The notes: generated by a model from the letters alone, not told the origin. Shown: positions 7,977 to 16,641, counted from the stretch's first letter. The stretch is 64,000 nt of DNA from Kofleriaceae bacterium (GCA_020633495.1 JACKDR010000008.1:236887-300886); one strand, 5' to 3'. A program made the numbers and translations.

Positions 7977-9479
7977 ATGCCGGGGACCGTGTCGGACGAC
8001 GCGAAGCTGCGCAAGCAGGTCGCCCGGGGGGTGGCGTGGTCGGGCGCGTCGCAGGCGATCATCGCGATCGCCGACCTCGTGTCCCAGGTCCTGGTCCTGG
8101 CCCTGTGGGTGCCGGCGTCCGACTACGGCGTCGCCGGCGTGGTCCTCGGCCTGTACACGGTCTTCGACTACGCGGTCGACCTCGGGGTCGCGCCGGCGCT
8201 GATCCAGCGCGACGACCACACCCCGGAGAAGGTCTCGACCGTCTTCTGGTTCAACCTGATCATGTCGGGGGTCCTGTGCCTGATCCTCGCCGGGCTCGGC
8301 CCGCTGCTGGCGATGGCCCACGGCCACCGGGTGATCGGCTGGCTGCTGTTCGCATACTCGGGGAAGCTGCTGCTACAGAACGGCTTCTCGATCCCGATGG
8401 CGCTGCTCAAGAAGGAGCTGCGCTTCGCCGAGGTCGCCAAGATCCGCCTGGTCGCGCACCTGGCCGAGTCGGTGGCCCGCATCGTCTTCGCGTCGATGGG
8501 CTGGACGATCTGGTGCTTCACCCTGGCGATCCTGACCCGTGCCGCGGTGGCGGCGCTGATGGCGTTCTGGTTCCACCCGTTCGTGCCGAAGCTGGTGTTC
8601 CGGCCCCGCGAGGTCTCCGACTACGTCAAGTTCGGCGCCCGCTCGACCGGCAGCCAGCTGCTCTACCAGCTGTACGTCAACATGGACTACCAGGTGGTGT
8701 CGCTGTTCTTCGGCTCGGCCGCCACCGGCATCTACCGCATGGCCTACGAGGTCATCCTCGAGCCGGTCCGGACCATCACCAACGTCATGACCGACGTCGC
8801 GTTCCCGGCGTTCGCCCGGATGCGCCACGAGCCCAAGAAGCTGCACGACCAGCTGATCCGGTTCACCCGGCTCAACCTGGTCGCGGTGCTGCCGTTCCTG
8901 GTCGTGATCGCGCTGGTCGGCCCCGAGATCATGACGCTGCTGTTCTCGGGCAAGGAGCACCCGCCGGAGCAGCTCCAGCTGGCCGGCGAGATCGCCCGGA
9001 TCCTCAGCTTCGTCGGCGTCCTGCGCGCGCTCGGCTACCTGGGGCCGCCGCTGCTCGACGGCATCGGCCGCCCCGATCTCACCCTGCGCTACATGATCAC
9101 CGCGACGCTGATCGTCCCGACCGGCTTCGTCCTGTTCGCGTGGCTGCTCGGCCCGGTGATGGGGGTCCACTCGGTGGCGCTGGCGTGGACCGTCTTCTAT
9201 CCGATCGCGTTCGGCGTCCTCGCCTACCAGGTCGTCAAGACCACCGCGCTGCCGGTCGGTGCCTACCTGCGGGCCTCGGCGGGCATCGCGGCGTGCGCGC
9301 TGATCGCCGGCGTCGTCGGGCTCGGCACGCGCGTGCTGGTCGACGGCCTCGGCACCGGCGCCCGCTTCGGCATCGTCGCCGGCGTCACCGTGGTCGTCAT
9401 GCTGACCCTGCTGGTGACCTGGCAGGGCTTCACGCCGCGCAGCCTCAAGGCGTCGCTGGCGGGCGACCCGCCGGCGTGA
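7977..9479 (+). CDS. Wzx-like polysaccharide flippase (MOP superfamily)
   Basis: A 500-residue membrane protein with about 12-14 hydrophobic segments spread over its length and the N-terminal amphipathic lead-in (KQVARGVAWSG) common to oligosaccharide exporters. The family moves lipid-linked glycans across the inner membrane. It is transcribed divergently from the methyltransferase/GT2/epimerase genes, so all four plausibly belong to one glycan pathway. Start either ATG 7977 or GTG 7989; the ATG is used. No polymerase (Wzy) or chain-length regulator gene is present in the window. Confidence 0.88.
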   Translation: MPGTVSDDAKLRKQVARGVAWSGASQAIIAIADLVSQVLVLALWVPASDYGVAGVVLGLYTVFDYAVDLGVAPALIQRDDHTPEKVSTVFWFNLIMSGVLCLILAGLGPLLAMAHGHRVIGWLLFAYSGKLLLQNGFSIPMALLKKELRFAEVAKIRLVAHLAESVARIVFASMGWTIWCFTLAILTRAAVAALMAFWFHPFVPKLVFRPREVSDYVKFGARSTGSQLLYQLYVNMDYQVVSLFFGSAATGIYRMAYEVILEPVRTITNVMTDVAFPAFARMRHEPKKLHDQLIRFTRLNLVAVLPFLVVIALVGPEIMTLLFSGKEHPPEQLQLAGEIARILSFVGVLRALGYLGPPLLDGIGRPDLTLRYMITATLIVPTGFVLFAWLLGPVMGVHSVALAWTVFYPIAFGVLAYQVVKTTALPVGAYLRASAGIAACALIAGVVGLGTRVLVDGLGTGARFGIVAGVTVVVMLTLLVTWQGFTPRSLKASLAGDPPA

Positions 9480-9492
9480 CATCCTCGGCGCC

Positions 9493-10287
9493 ATGCGCGC
9501 CCTGCCCGTCGCCGCCGCCGCCCTGCTGATCGCCAGCGCCTGCGGCGGCCATCACGGCACCGCGGCCAAGCCGGCCGGCAAGCGCAAGGTCCGGATCGTC
9601 GACGCCGGCCAGATCTACGACGCGCTCAACACCACCGACTGCATCAAGTGGCCGAGCGACGAGGTCAAGAAGAAGGCCGGCTACCTGGCGTGGGGGCACT
9701 ACTACCCTGGCGGCGGTGAGGTCGGCGAGGTCATCGCCGAGCTGCCGCACTGCGACGGCAAGACCCGGGTCGTGCTGGTCGCGATCGGCGACCACGTCGT
9801 GCCGGTGACCTCGAAGGGCGTCGAGGACGCGCCCGACACCGCCGACACCACGCCCGACGACGGCACCGGCGGCGACGGCTACGGCTTCGGCCTGATCGGC
9901 GGGCTCGGCGCGATCGGCGGCGACGCGTACGGCTTCGGCGACGGCTACGGCGATCTCGACTGGGGCGACGTCGGCGACGTCGGCTACGGCGGCCTGCTCG
10001 GCACCGACACCGGCTACACCTTCCAGATCGGCGACACCGTCGAGATCGTGGACACCGGCCAGCTCTACACGACGATCAACAACACCGACTGCCTCAAGTT
10101 CCCGAGCGCCGAGATGAAGAAGCAGGCCGGCTCCGGCGCCTGGGGCAGCTACTACCCGACGGCGGGCGAGACCGGCACCGTCGTCTTCATCGGCACGCAC
10201 TGCGACAACTCCGCCACCGTCATCTTGGTGCTGCAGATCGGCAACTACCTGGTGCCGATCGGCGCCACCGGCGTCGCGCTGTACTGA
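9493..10287 (+). CDS. Lipoprotein with a duplicated ~80-residue Cys-containing domain
   Basis: A 264-residue lipoprotein (lipobox ending at Cys17, ASACGG). Residues 33-111 and 183-264 are clear copies of one domain. Shared elements include VD.GQ(I/L)Y near the start, N-T-D-C (Cys50, Cys200), a Pro-Ser..E..KK stretch, AWG.YYP, GE.G.V, and HCD (Cys87, Cys237). The two Cys of each copy could form an intradomain disulphide. The linker (about 112-182) is rich in Gly, Asp, Tyr and Phe, with GDGYGFG-like repeats. I do not recognise the domain. It begins 13 bases after the flippase stop, so it may be co-transcribed with it. Confidence 0.8.
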   Translation: MRALPVAAAALLIASACGGHHGTAAKPAGKRKVRIVDAGQIYDALNTTDCIKWPSDEVKKKAGYLAWGHYYPGGGEVGEVIAELPHCDGKTRVVLVAIGDHVVPVTSKGVEDAPDTADTTPDDGTGGDGYGFGLIGGLGAIGGDAYGFGDGYGDLDWGDVGDVGYGGLLGTDTGYTFQIGDTVEIVDTGQLYTTINNTDCLKFPSAEMKKQAGSGAWGSYYPTAGETGTVVFIGTHCDNSATVILVLQIGNYLVPIGATGVALY

Positions 10288-10292
10288 GCGGG

Positions 10293-11156
10293 CTACCTTT
10301 TCGCCGGCGTGGTCGCCTTCGGCTTCGCCGGCGGCGGCGGCGCCGGACCCAGCGCGTCGAGCAGGCGCCGGTACGAGTTCTGGGTCGCGGCGCCACCCTC
10401 GCACGCGCGCTTCTTGCCCTCGCCGCAGGCGACGTCCTTGTCGACGAACGACTTGGCGCCGCACGGGGCCAGGTAGGTCATGACGTCCTTGCACAGGTAC
10501 TCGTGATCGAGCCCGTAGGCGTGGGCGACCTCCATGCCGATGGTCTCGCAGGTCGTCGTCACCTTGTGGCTCATCGCGCCGGCGAAGCCGAACACGACCG
10601 CGCGCGGGATGATGCCGCCGTTGAACGGGGCCAGCCCGGTGATCCGCTTCTGCTCGACGCCGATGTCGGCGGGCTTGCCGCCGACCGCGACCAGGATGAA
10701 GTCGTCGGTGGTGGGGCGCTGGTCGGTGACCTCGACGTCGAACGGCGCGAACAGCTTGCGCACGCACGTGACCAGCTTCTTCCAGCTGGCCTTGCTGCCC
10801 TTCCAGCCAGGCAGGGTCACCGGGCCGTCGGGGTGGTTGGCGCGCAGCACGCTCGACAGGCCGCGCGACGCGTCGTCGTCGCCCGGCGACAGCGTCACCG
10901 GCGCGCCCTCGAGGAAGATCACCCGCGACGGCCCGCGCGGCTTCGCCGGACGGACGATCGTGACGACGTCGGCGGGATCCGGCATCTCCCAGCGGCCGGT
11001 CTCGACCCGGCGCACCACCACCAGGCCGACGTAGGCGCCGATCGCGAGCGTCGCGAGCAGACCGATCAGGACGCCGAGCCAGGCCCAGCGCCGTCGCCGC
11101 GGCGGCGCCCGACGCGGCGCAGGGATCGGCGGCGGACGGCGCGGCGCGGCGGGCAT
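10293..11156 (-). CDS. Membrane-anchored degenerate metalloprotease-like protein
   Basis: A 287-residue protein. A Pro/Arg-rich cytoplasmic N terminus and one membrane helix (about residues 24-48) precede a periplasmic domain. At residues 208-218 it reads MEVAHAYGLDH, which aligns with the metzincin zinc motif HExxHxxGxxH except that the first His is Met208. A Met-turn-like DVMTY follows about 7 residues later. Cys residues flank the site (TTCE, YLCKD, APCG, ACGE). It therefore looks like a protease fold that has lost a zinc ligand, or uses another one. It ends in a Pro/Lys-rich tail and lies 5 bases from the convergent lipoprotein gene. Confidence 0.7.
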   Translation of the reverse strand: MPAAPRRPPPIPAPRRAPPRRRRWAWLGVLIGLLATLAIGAYVGLVVVRRVETGRWEMPDPADVVTIVRPAKPRGPSRVIFLEGAPVTLSPGDDDASRGLSSVLRANHPDGPVTLPGWKGSKASWKKLVTCVRKLFAPFDVEVTDQRPTTDDFILVAVGGKPADIGVEQKRITGLAPFNGGIIPRAVVFGFAGAMSHKVTTTCETIGMEVAHAYGLDHEYLCKDVMTYLAPCGAKSFVDKDVACGEGKKRACEGGAATQNSYRRLLDALGPAPPPPAKPKATTPAKR

Positions 11157-11175
11157 CGCCCGGGAGCATAGCGTG

Positions 11176-12138
11176 CTACTCGGCGAGCGCGCCCGTCGGC
11201 GACGCCGCGGCCACGATCGGCGACGGCCCGAAGCTGACCTCGTCGACGATGCGGCCGTGATCGTCGAGGTCGACGATCAGCGCCTGCTCGGCGCCGTAGC
11301 TGTGGGTCGAGGTGGTCCGGACGGGGTGTCGCACCATGCAGGGCGCGCCCTTGCGGCAGGTCTGCCGCGGCGACACCATCGCGGTCCGCGTCGACGTCCG
11401 GCGCACCCGCCGGTAGAAGGTCACCCGCAGCACGCGCGACTCGGGCAGCCAGGTCGGCAGCAGCCCGACCTCGGTCTGCACGGTCTCGTCGCCGTACGGC
11501 TCGCCGGACGCGGCGCGCGCGTCCTCGATCGTCTGGTCGGTGACGGGGCGGGTCGCGACCACCCAGCGGTCCCAGGCCGCGCGCGCCGCGGTCAGCGCGT
11601 CGGCGGCGACCAGCGGATAGGCGTCGGTGCCGTCGACGATCCGCGCGTCGGTGACCACGAAGTGCAGGTTGGGCGGCGCGCCTTCGCCGCCGTTGACCTC
11701 GACCTCGACCAGGTGGGCCTCGGCCGACAGGCCCCACGGGTTCGGGGTCAGGGCGTCGTACATCGCGGCGTCGAAGTGGCCGATGCGGCCGCCGGGCAGC
11801 GGGACCTGCCAGTCGCGCAGGAAGTTCTGGCCGCGGCCGTCGGACGCGAAGTACACGGCCTGGGCGCTGCCGCCGCGGTTGTAGAACCAGTACGGCGCGT
11901 GGTCGCCGGCGGCGCGCGGTGGCGCGATGAAGGGGGTCCAGCCGATCAGCTCGCCCCACGGGCCGCTCGACGCGATCACCAGGCCGACCTCGCGCGGGCC
12001 CAGGGTCGGCCACACCTGCGCCGGCAGGGCGCGCAGGAAGTCGGTGGCGGCGCCGCCGTCGCGGACGGCCACCGCGGCGGGCGCGGGCGGGCCGGCTCGC
12101 CGGGCGGCGGCGCCGGGCGCGATGACGGCGCCCCGCAC
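11176..12138 (-). CDS. Hypothetical lipoprotein body, frameshifted from its leader
   Basis: The uninterrupted frame gives ~300 residues with no recognised domain: an aromatic-rich middle (WGELIGWTPFIAPP, YWFYNRGG) and three Cys at most. Its apparent start (GTG at 12138) gives a meaningless Ala/Pro-rich N terminus. A proper lipoprotein leader (MRELRTHLLLSLAAAAACGA) begins at 12188 in a different frame and runs into this one only if a single-base shift is assumed between about 12070 and 12135. The real gene is therefore probably 11176-12188. The sequence after the join (AVAVRDGGAATDFL) is shared by both readings as normal coding. Confidence 0.65.
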   Translation of the reverse strand: MRGAVIAPGAAARRAGPPAPAAVAVRDGGAATDFLRALPAQVWPTLGPREVGLVIASSGPWGELIGWTPFIAPPRAAGDHAPYWFYNRGGSAQAVYFASDGRGQNFLRDWQVPLPGGRIGHFDAAMYDALTPNPWGLSAEAHLVEVEVNGGEGAPPNLHFVVTDARIVDGTDAYPLVAADALTAARAAWDRWVVATRPVTDQTIEDARAASGEPYGDETVQTEVGLLPTWLPESRVLRVTFYRRVRRTSTRTAMVSPRQTCRKGAPCMVRHPVRTTSTHSYGAEQALIVDLDDHGRIVDEVSFGPSPIVAAASPTGALAE

Positions 12139-12188
12139 GCGGCGGCGGCGGCCAGGGACAGCAGCAGGTGAGTTCGCAACTCGCGCAT
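12076..12188 (-). other. Out-of-frame lipoprotein signal peptide of the preceding gene
   Basis: ATG at 12188 opens a canonical type II leader with lipobox AAAC and a Pro/Arg-rich linker, then runs out of frame with the long downstream reading frame. The switch lies in a Pro/Arg/Ala-rich, GCC/CGC-dense stretch. It looks like an indel in the assembly or a genuine frameshift mutation. Confidence 0.6.
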
Positions 12189-12270
12189 GATCGCTCGCGC
12201 GACGGACGGCCCGGTTCCCAACGCACCGGCGCCGCCGCCGGTCTCCAGGGTCTCACGGCATACTGCCGCC

Positions 12271-13272
12271 GTGACCTCGATCTCGGTCCTGCTGCCGTAC
12301 CGGGACGCCGCCGCGACCCTGGCGGCCGCGGTCGACTGCGTCCTGGCCCAGCGCGACGTCGACCTCGAGCTGATCGCGATCGACGACGGCTCGCGCGACG
12401 ACGGCCCGGCCTGGATCGCCGCCGCGGCGCGACGCGACCCGCGCGTCCGCGCGATCGCCAGCGGCGGCGTCGGCGTCGCCGGCGCCCTCGACGCCGGCCT
12501 GGCGGCCAGCCGCGGCGCCTGGATCGCCCGCATGGACGCCGACGATCTGTGCGCGCCCGACCGCCTGCGCCGCCAGCTCGACGCGCTGATCGCCGCGCCC
12601 GGGGTCGGCGCCCTGGGCACCGCGGTCGCGCTGGCCGGGCTCGACGGCGGCGCGCCCGGCGACGGCCTGCGCCGCTACGTCGCCTGGCAGAACGCGCTGA
12701 TCACGCCCGCCGATCACGCCCGCGAGCTGCTGGTCGAGGCGCCGCTGTGCCACCCGTCGGTGATGTTGCGGCGGGACGCGCTCCGCGACGCCGGCGGCTG
12801 GCGCGAGGTCGACGGCCCCGAGGACTACGCGCTGTGGCTGCGCCTGCACGCCGCCGGCTGGCAGCTCGCCAAGCTGGCCGCGCCGCTGTTCACGTGGCGG
12901 CACCGCGCCGGCCGGGTCACGTTCACCGACCCGCGCTGCGCGCCGCCGCGGCTGCTCGCGACCAAGGCGCCGTTCGTGGCGGCGGCGCTGCGCGCCCGGG
13001 CCCGGCCGTTCGTGATCTGGGGCGCGGGGCCCACTGGCAAGCGCCTGGCCCGCGCGCTCGAGCCCCACGGCCTGCGCCCGGCCGCGTTCCTCGACATCGA
13101 TCCGCGCAAGATCGGCCGCACCGCGCGCGGCGCCCCGGTGCGCGCCGCGGCCGACGTGCCCCGCGATCACACCGTCGTGGTCGCGGTCGGCGCCGCCGGC
13201 GCCCGCGCCCAGATCTGCGACCACGCCCGGGCGCTGGGCGTGGCCGACGACGCGCTGCTGCGGTGCGCGTAG
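12271..13272 (+). CDS. GT2 glycosyltransferase fused to a C-terminal Rossmann-like domain
   Basis: A 333-residue protein. Residues 1-~225 are a GT-A glycosyltransferase: SISVLLPYRDA at the start, the IDDGSRDDG segment near residue 42, and the metal-binding MDADDL near residue 92. A GPEDYALWLRL catalytic region lies near residue 190. Residues ~245-333 form a second unit beginning IWGAGPTGKRLARAL, a dinucleotide-binding Gly pattern, followed by FLDIDPRKIGRTARG. That part resembles the CoA-binding/NAD-type domains seen attached to sugar-modifying proteins. GTG at 12271 is chosen because it begins exactly at the first GT strand; an upstream ATG at 12187 would prepend non-conserved sequence. Confidence 0.82.
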   Translation: MTSISVLLPYRDAAATLAAAVDCVLAQRDVDLELIAIDDGSRDDGPAWIAAAARRDPRVRAIASGGVGVAGALDAGLAASRGAWIARMDADDLCAPDRLRRQLDALIAAPGVGALGTAVALAGLDGGAPGDGLRRYVAWQNALITPADHARELLVEAPLCHPSVMLRRDALRDAGGWREVDGPEDYALWLRLHAAGWQLAKLAAPLFTWRHRAGRVTFTDPRCAPPRLLATKAPFVAAALRARARPFVIWGAGPTGKRLARALEPHGLRPAAFLDIDPRKIGRTARGAPVRAAADVPRDHTVVVAVGAAGARAQICDHARALGVADDALLRCA

Positions 13273-13326
13273 CGCGCCGGCCGGGGCCGGCGCGCGGTCA
13301 GGCGCGGGCGTCGCGAGCCTGGTGGC

Positions 13327-14865
13327 TCAGTCGACGTCGATGACGGTGCCGGGATCCGACGGATCGATCGACCACTGGAAGTTGTCGATCAGCGCCAGCG
13401 AGTCGTAGATCGGGTCGCTGGTGTCCCACAGCGCGATGCGCAGCGTGATGATCTCGCCGCCGTTGACGTTGCCGCTGGTGGTCAGCCACCCGGTGGCGCC
13501 GCCGACCAGATCGTTGCCGCTGCAGTTGGTGCCCGCCAGATCGAAGCCGGTGCCGGTGAGCTCGGCGGTGCTGACGCAGGTGTTGATCGAGCCCGCGACC
13601 GAGCCCAGCTCGCAGCCGGTCGCGCCGTTCTTGCAGACCGTGAACAGGCCCGTGTTGCCGTACGCCAGGTTGACGCCGACCGGGTAGATCTGGTTCGAGC
13701 CGTTGACGTAGAACGCCAGGTTCTTGTCGGTCGGGTTGGCCGGCGAGCCGGTCCAGCCCGAGTCGAGCAGCACCACGAAGAAGTCGTTGTAGGGGCTGCA
13801 GGTCCACTCCGGGTACTCGGCGCTGAAGAAGTTGGTCGACAGGCTGAACGACTTGGCGTTGGTCGGGGTCCGGATCTTGAGCTCCAGCATGACCGAGTCG
13901 TTGGCGCCGTCGGCGATCGGGGCCGGGCAGCCGGGCGCGTTGGGCAGGCTGTTGCCGTTGGCCGCGTACCAGTCGGCCGGGAAGTTGGAGGTGCTGTTCA
14001 TGTCCTCGCCGAGCTCGAAGGCGGCGAAGCCGGGGTTGGTCTGGTTGCTGGCGGCGGCGTGGCCGGTCGAGAACACCGCCATCGACTGGCCGTACTGCAC
14101 CGCGGTGCCGCCGAAGTCGGGGCGGATCGACCGCTGCGCCGGGTCGGGCGCGCTGGTGCCGTCGGCGCGCTTGAACTGGGCGCTGATCACGCCCCAGCGG
14201 CCGTCGGTGTCGGTCGCGGTCTGGCACAGGTCCATCGCCTTGGCGTAGTCGAGCGCGGCGTTGGAGTTCGAGGCCAGCCCGCTGTCGCAGTTGGCGGCGA
14301 TCGAGTTGTCGACCTGGCCGTCGCAGTCGTCGTCGAGCATGTTGCCCGGGGCCTCGAAGGCGCCGGGGTTGACCGCGGCCGGGTTGGTGCATCCCTCGGC
14401 GGTCGAGTCGCAGCAGTCGCCGCCGCAGTTGGTGTAGCCGTCGCCGTCGAGGTCGTGCTCGTCGTCGGCGGCGCCGTTGCAGTCCTCGTCGAGGCCGTTG
14501 CCGCAGACGTCGGCGTGCGGCGTGACCTCGCCCTCGCACTGGCCCCAGTAGCCGTTGTCGAGGCAGCGCTGGGTGCCGTGGGTGCACGGCCCGACGCCGT
14601 CGGTGCCGCTGGGGCCGCTGTAGCACTGCCGCGAATCGCCCGGGTCACAGGTCTCGGCGTCGGAGGTGCACTGGCCGCCGGCGCAGACCTGGCCGGTGGC
14701 GCAGGTCAGGCCGCAGCCGCCGCAGTTGGCGACGTCGGTGTCGATGTCGACACACGGGTTGTCACCGCAGACGGTGCACGTCGCGTTGGTGGAAGGACCG
14801 CAGCCGACGTTGACCAGGGTCAACGCGGCGCCGAGGACAAGTAGACCAAGGAAGTGTGCGCGCAT
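13327..14865 (-). CDS. MopE-type Cys-rich lipoprotein with choice-of-anchor L-like domain
   Basis: A 512-residue lipoprotein (leader ending VNVGCG, Cys22). Residues ~28-75 are Cys-rich (CTVCGDNPC, NCGGCGLTC, GGQC). Residues ~110-190 contain two MopE/putative metal-binding motifs of the type CGNGLDEDCNG...DLDGDGY and DDDCDGQVD, whose Asp-rich loops bind Ca/Cu in relatives. The C-terminal ~300 residues resemble the 'choice-of-anchor L' domain (TNFFSAEYPEW, NDFFVVLL, NLAFYVNG). The protein is probably displayed on the cell surface. AGAGG lies seven bases before the ATG at 14865, which settles the start. Confidence 0.85.
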   Translation of the reverse strand: MRAHFLGLLVLGAALTLVNVGCGPSTNATCTVCGDNPCVDIDTDVANCGGCGLTCATGQVCAGGQCTSDAETCDPGDSRQCYSGPSGTDGVGPCTHGTQRCLDNGYWGQCEGEVTPHADVCGNGLDEDCNGAADDEHDLDGDGYTNCGGDCCDSTAEGCTNPAAVNPGAFEAPGNMLDDDCDGQVDNSIAANCDSGLASNSNAALDYAKAMDLCQTATDTDGRWGVISAQFKRADGTSAPDPAQRSIRPDFGGTAVQYGQSMAVFSTGHAAASNQTNPGFAAFELGEDMNSTSNFPADWYAANGNSLPNAPGCPAPIADGANDSVMLELKIRTPTNAKSFSLSTNFFSAEYPEWTCSPYNDFFVVLLDSGWTGSPANPTDKNLAFYVNGSNQIYPVGVNLAYGNTGLFTVCKNGATGCELGSVAGSINTCVSTAELTGTGFDLAGTNCSGNDLVGGATGWLTTSGNVNGGEIITLRIALWDTSDPIYDSLALIDNFQWSIDPSDPGTVIDVD

Positions 14866-14942
14866 GGACGGACCTCTCGAGAGGGCCAGGCACGGCGGAT
14901 GCCAGCCCTCGGGAGGAACGTCACACATCGCCGACGCCGACG

Positions 14943-14969
14943 GCAACCTGTCTGTTCTGGCCAGGTTGC
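14943..14969. promoter_or_regulatory. Inverted repeat in divergent intergenic region
   Basis: Perfect 8-bp arms, gcaacctg and caggttgc, are separated by 11 bases, about 80 bp upstream of the MopE-type lipoprotein and 140 bp upstream of the opposite lipoprotein gene. It could be an operator or a 5'-UTR hairpin. Nothing else in this 243-bp gap is recognised. Confidence 0.35.
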
Positions 14970-15108
14970 GGCCTTCCGGCATCAGCGGTGACAGAACGTC
15001 CTACATGGTCCTACCCGTGCCGCGGTGGCGACTCCGGCTCGTGCCGCGGCGCGCCGGCCCGGCGGCGCGCCGCGTGCGACACCCTGGCTCGGCAGGTGTC
15101 CAGGGCGC

Positions 15109-15840
15109 ATGTCCAAGCCCCTCCCCGCCGTCGCCGCGCTGACCTGCCTCGCCGTCGCCTGTGGCGGCCCACCCTCGCCGGGCGGACCCGGTCCTGGCGG
15201 CCCGCCGCCAGGCGATCCCGACCCCGCCACGCGCCCCGCCGCGTGCCCGGTCGATCCGCTCTCCATCCCGTTCGGCCGGTACCTGCCGGCGACGCTGCCC
15301 GACGCCTTCGTCGAGGCGCCGCGCCCGCCGCACGGCTCGCCGCCGCCGTGCGCCGGCACCTACGTCGTCGGTCAGTCGCTCACCGGGGTCATCTGGGGCG
15401 ACGCCTTCCCCGGCGGCGTCGACGGCCGGGTCACCGGCTGCGTCGCCGGCGCCACCTGGCGCGGCCGGGTGGCGCCCGGGGTCGTCGGGCCGCCGCCGGC
15501 CTTCGCCTGCGGCGCGGGCCGATCGAGCGCCACGATCACGGTCGACTTCGCGATCACCTACGGCGCCGACTTCGACCGGCTGTCCCTCGACGAGCCGCCC
15601 GAGGCCTGCGTGTACCGCTCGGGCCTGCACGTCGAGGCCTTCGACGGCCCCGGCGACGACAACCTCGACGCCGCGGTGCGGGATCGGGTCCGCGCCGACG
15701 TGCTCCGCCAGCTCGACCGCGACGTGGCGACCGAGCTCAACCTGCTGCCGCTGGGCGATGTCGCGTCGGGCGCGCCGCTGCGCGACGGCCACGACGGCCG
15801 ATGCCCCGGCTGGACCGAGGCCGCGATGCCGCTGCCGTAG
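15109..15840 (+). CDS. Hypothetical lipoprotein with Pro/Gly linker
   Basis: A 243-residue lipoprotein: short leader with lipobox LAVAC (Cys16), then about 25 residues of Pro/Gly/Asp linker, then a domain with four or five Cys (AACP, CAGTY, GCVAG, FACGAG, EACVY, GRCPG) that could be disulphide-bonded. No family recognised. The ATG at 15109 sits directly before the leader; the frame is open upstream but that part reads as Arg/Ala-rich non-coding sequence. Its stop abuts the stop of the convergent methyltransferase gene. Confidence 0.75.
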   Translation: MSKPLPAVAALTCLAVACGGPPSPGGPGPGGPPPGDPDPATRPAACPVDPLSIPFGRYLPATLPDAFVEAPRPPHGSPPPCAGTYVVGQSLTGVIWGDAFPGGVDGRVTGCVAGATWRGRVAPGVVGPPPAFACGAGRSSATITVDFAITYGADFDRLSLDEPPEACVYRSGLHVEAFDGPGDDNLDAAVRDRVRADVLRQLDRDVATELNLLPLGDVASGAPLRDGHDGRCPGWTEAAMPLP

Positions 15841-16632
15841 TCACCGCGACGACGGCGCCACGGTGCCGCGCACCGCCCAGGCCCGGCCGCCGAGCTCGAA
15901 CGGCCGGTCGGGGCCGTCGCCGAGCAGGTGGCGGCGCAGGCGATCGGCCAGCGCCGCCTGGCGCGCCGCGGGCAGCGCGGCGACGTGGGCGCCGGCGGGG
16001 CCCTGGCCGAGGAGGAACGGCGCCCAGTAGTCGTCGAACGAGGCGAACCCGAGCTCGATCGTCAGCGGCGCCTCGACGACGTCGACCAGGCCGGCGGCGC
16101 GCCACAGCGCGCCGAGCTCGCCCTGGCGGCACAGCGGCAGGTGGGCCTCGTCGCGCGACGCCAGCGCCGGCGCCTCGGCGACCGCGTGATCCCAGAAGAC
16201 GCGCAGCATCTCCATGCCGCCGCCGTAGTCCCAGACCGCGGCGGCGACGACGCCGCCGGGCCGGGTGACCCGCGCCATCTCGGCCACCGCGGCGGCCGGC
16301 TCGGGGACGAAGTTGATCGCCAGCAGCGACAGCGCGCGATCGAACGACGCGGTGGCGAAGCGCAGCTGGCGGGCGTCGCCGACCTCGAACGCGACCCGCG
16401 GATCGGCCGACGCGCCCGCGGCGTGGGCGACGTAGTCGGCGGACGGATCGACGCCGGTCACCCGCGCCGTCGCGATCGCCTCGCGCACCGCGAACGCCAG
16501 CACGCCGGTGCCCGCCCCGACGTCGAGGACCTCGGCGCCGGCGCCGACGTCGGCGAGGTCGATCAGCGCGGGGGCGAGCCGGCGGCTCCACCGGCCCATG
16601 AACCGCTCGTAGGCGTCGGCGCTGGAGAACAC
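15841..16632 (-). CDS. SAM-dependent methyltransferase (UbiE-like)
   Basis: A 263-residue class I methyltransferase with motif I EVLDVGAGTGVLAF near residue 37, acidic strand VTGVDPS, the GDARQLRF segment near residue 85, and the ARVTRPGGVVAAAVWD post-III region. Such enzymes methylate small molecules; the substrate is not inferable. It starts at GTG 16632 (FSSADAYERFMGRWSR follows, a start typical of this family). It lies 10 bases downstream of the ChaC-like gene and may form an operon with it and the kinase. Confidence 0.88.
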   Translation of the reverse strand: MFSSADAYERFMGRWSRRLAPALIDLADVGAGAEVLDVGAGTGVLAFAVREAIATARVTGVDPSADYVAHAAGASADPRVAFEVGDARQLRFATASFDRALSLLAINFVPEPAAAVAEMARVTRPGGVVAAAVWDYGGGMEMLRVFWDHAVAEAPALASRDEAHLPLCRQGELGALWRAAGLVDVVEAPLTIELGFASFDDYWAPFLLGQGPAGAHVAALPAARQAALADRLRRHLLGDGPDRPFELGGRAWAVRGTVAPSSR

Positions 16633-16641
16633 GCGCGAAGC

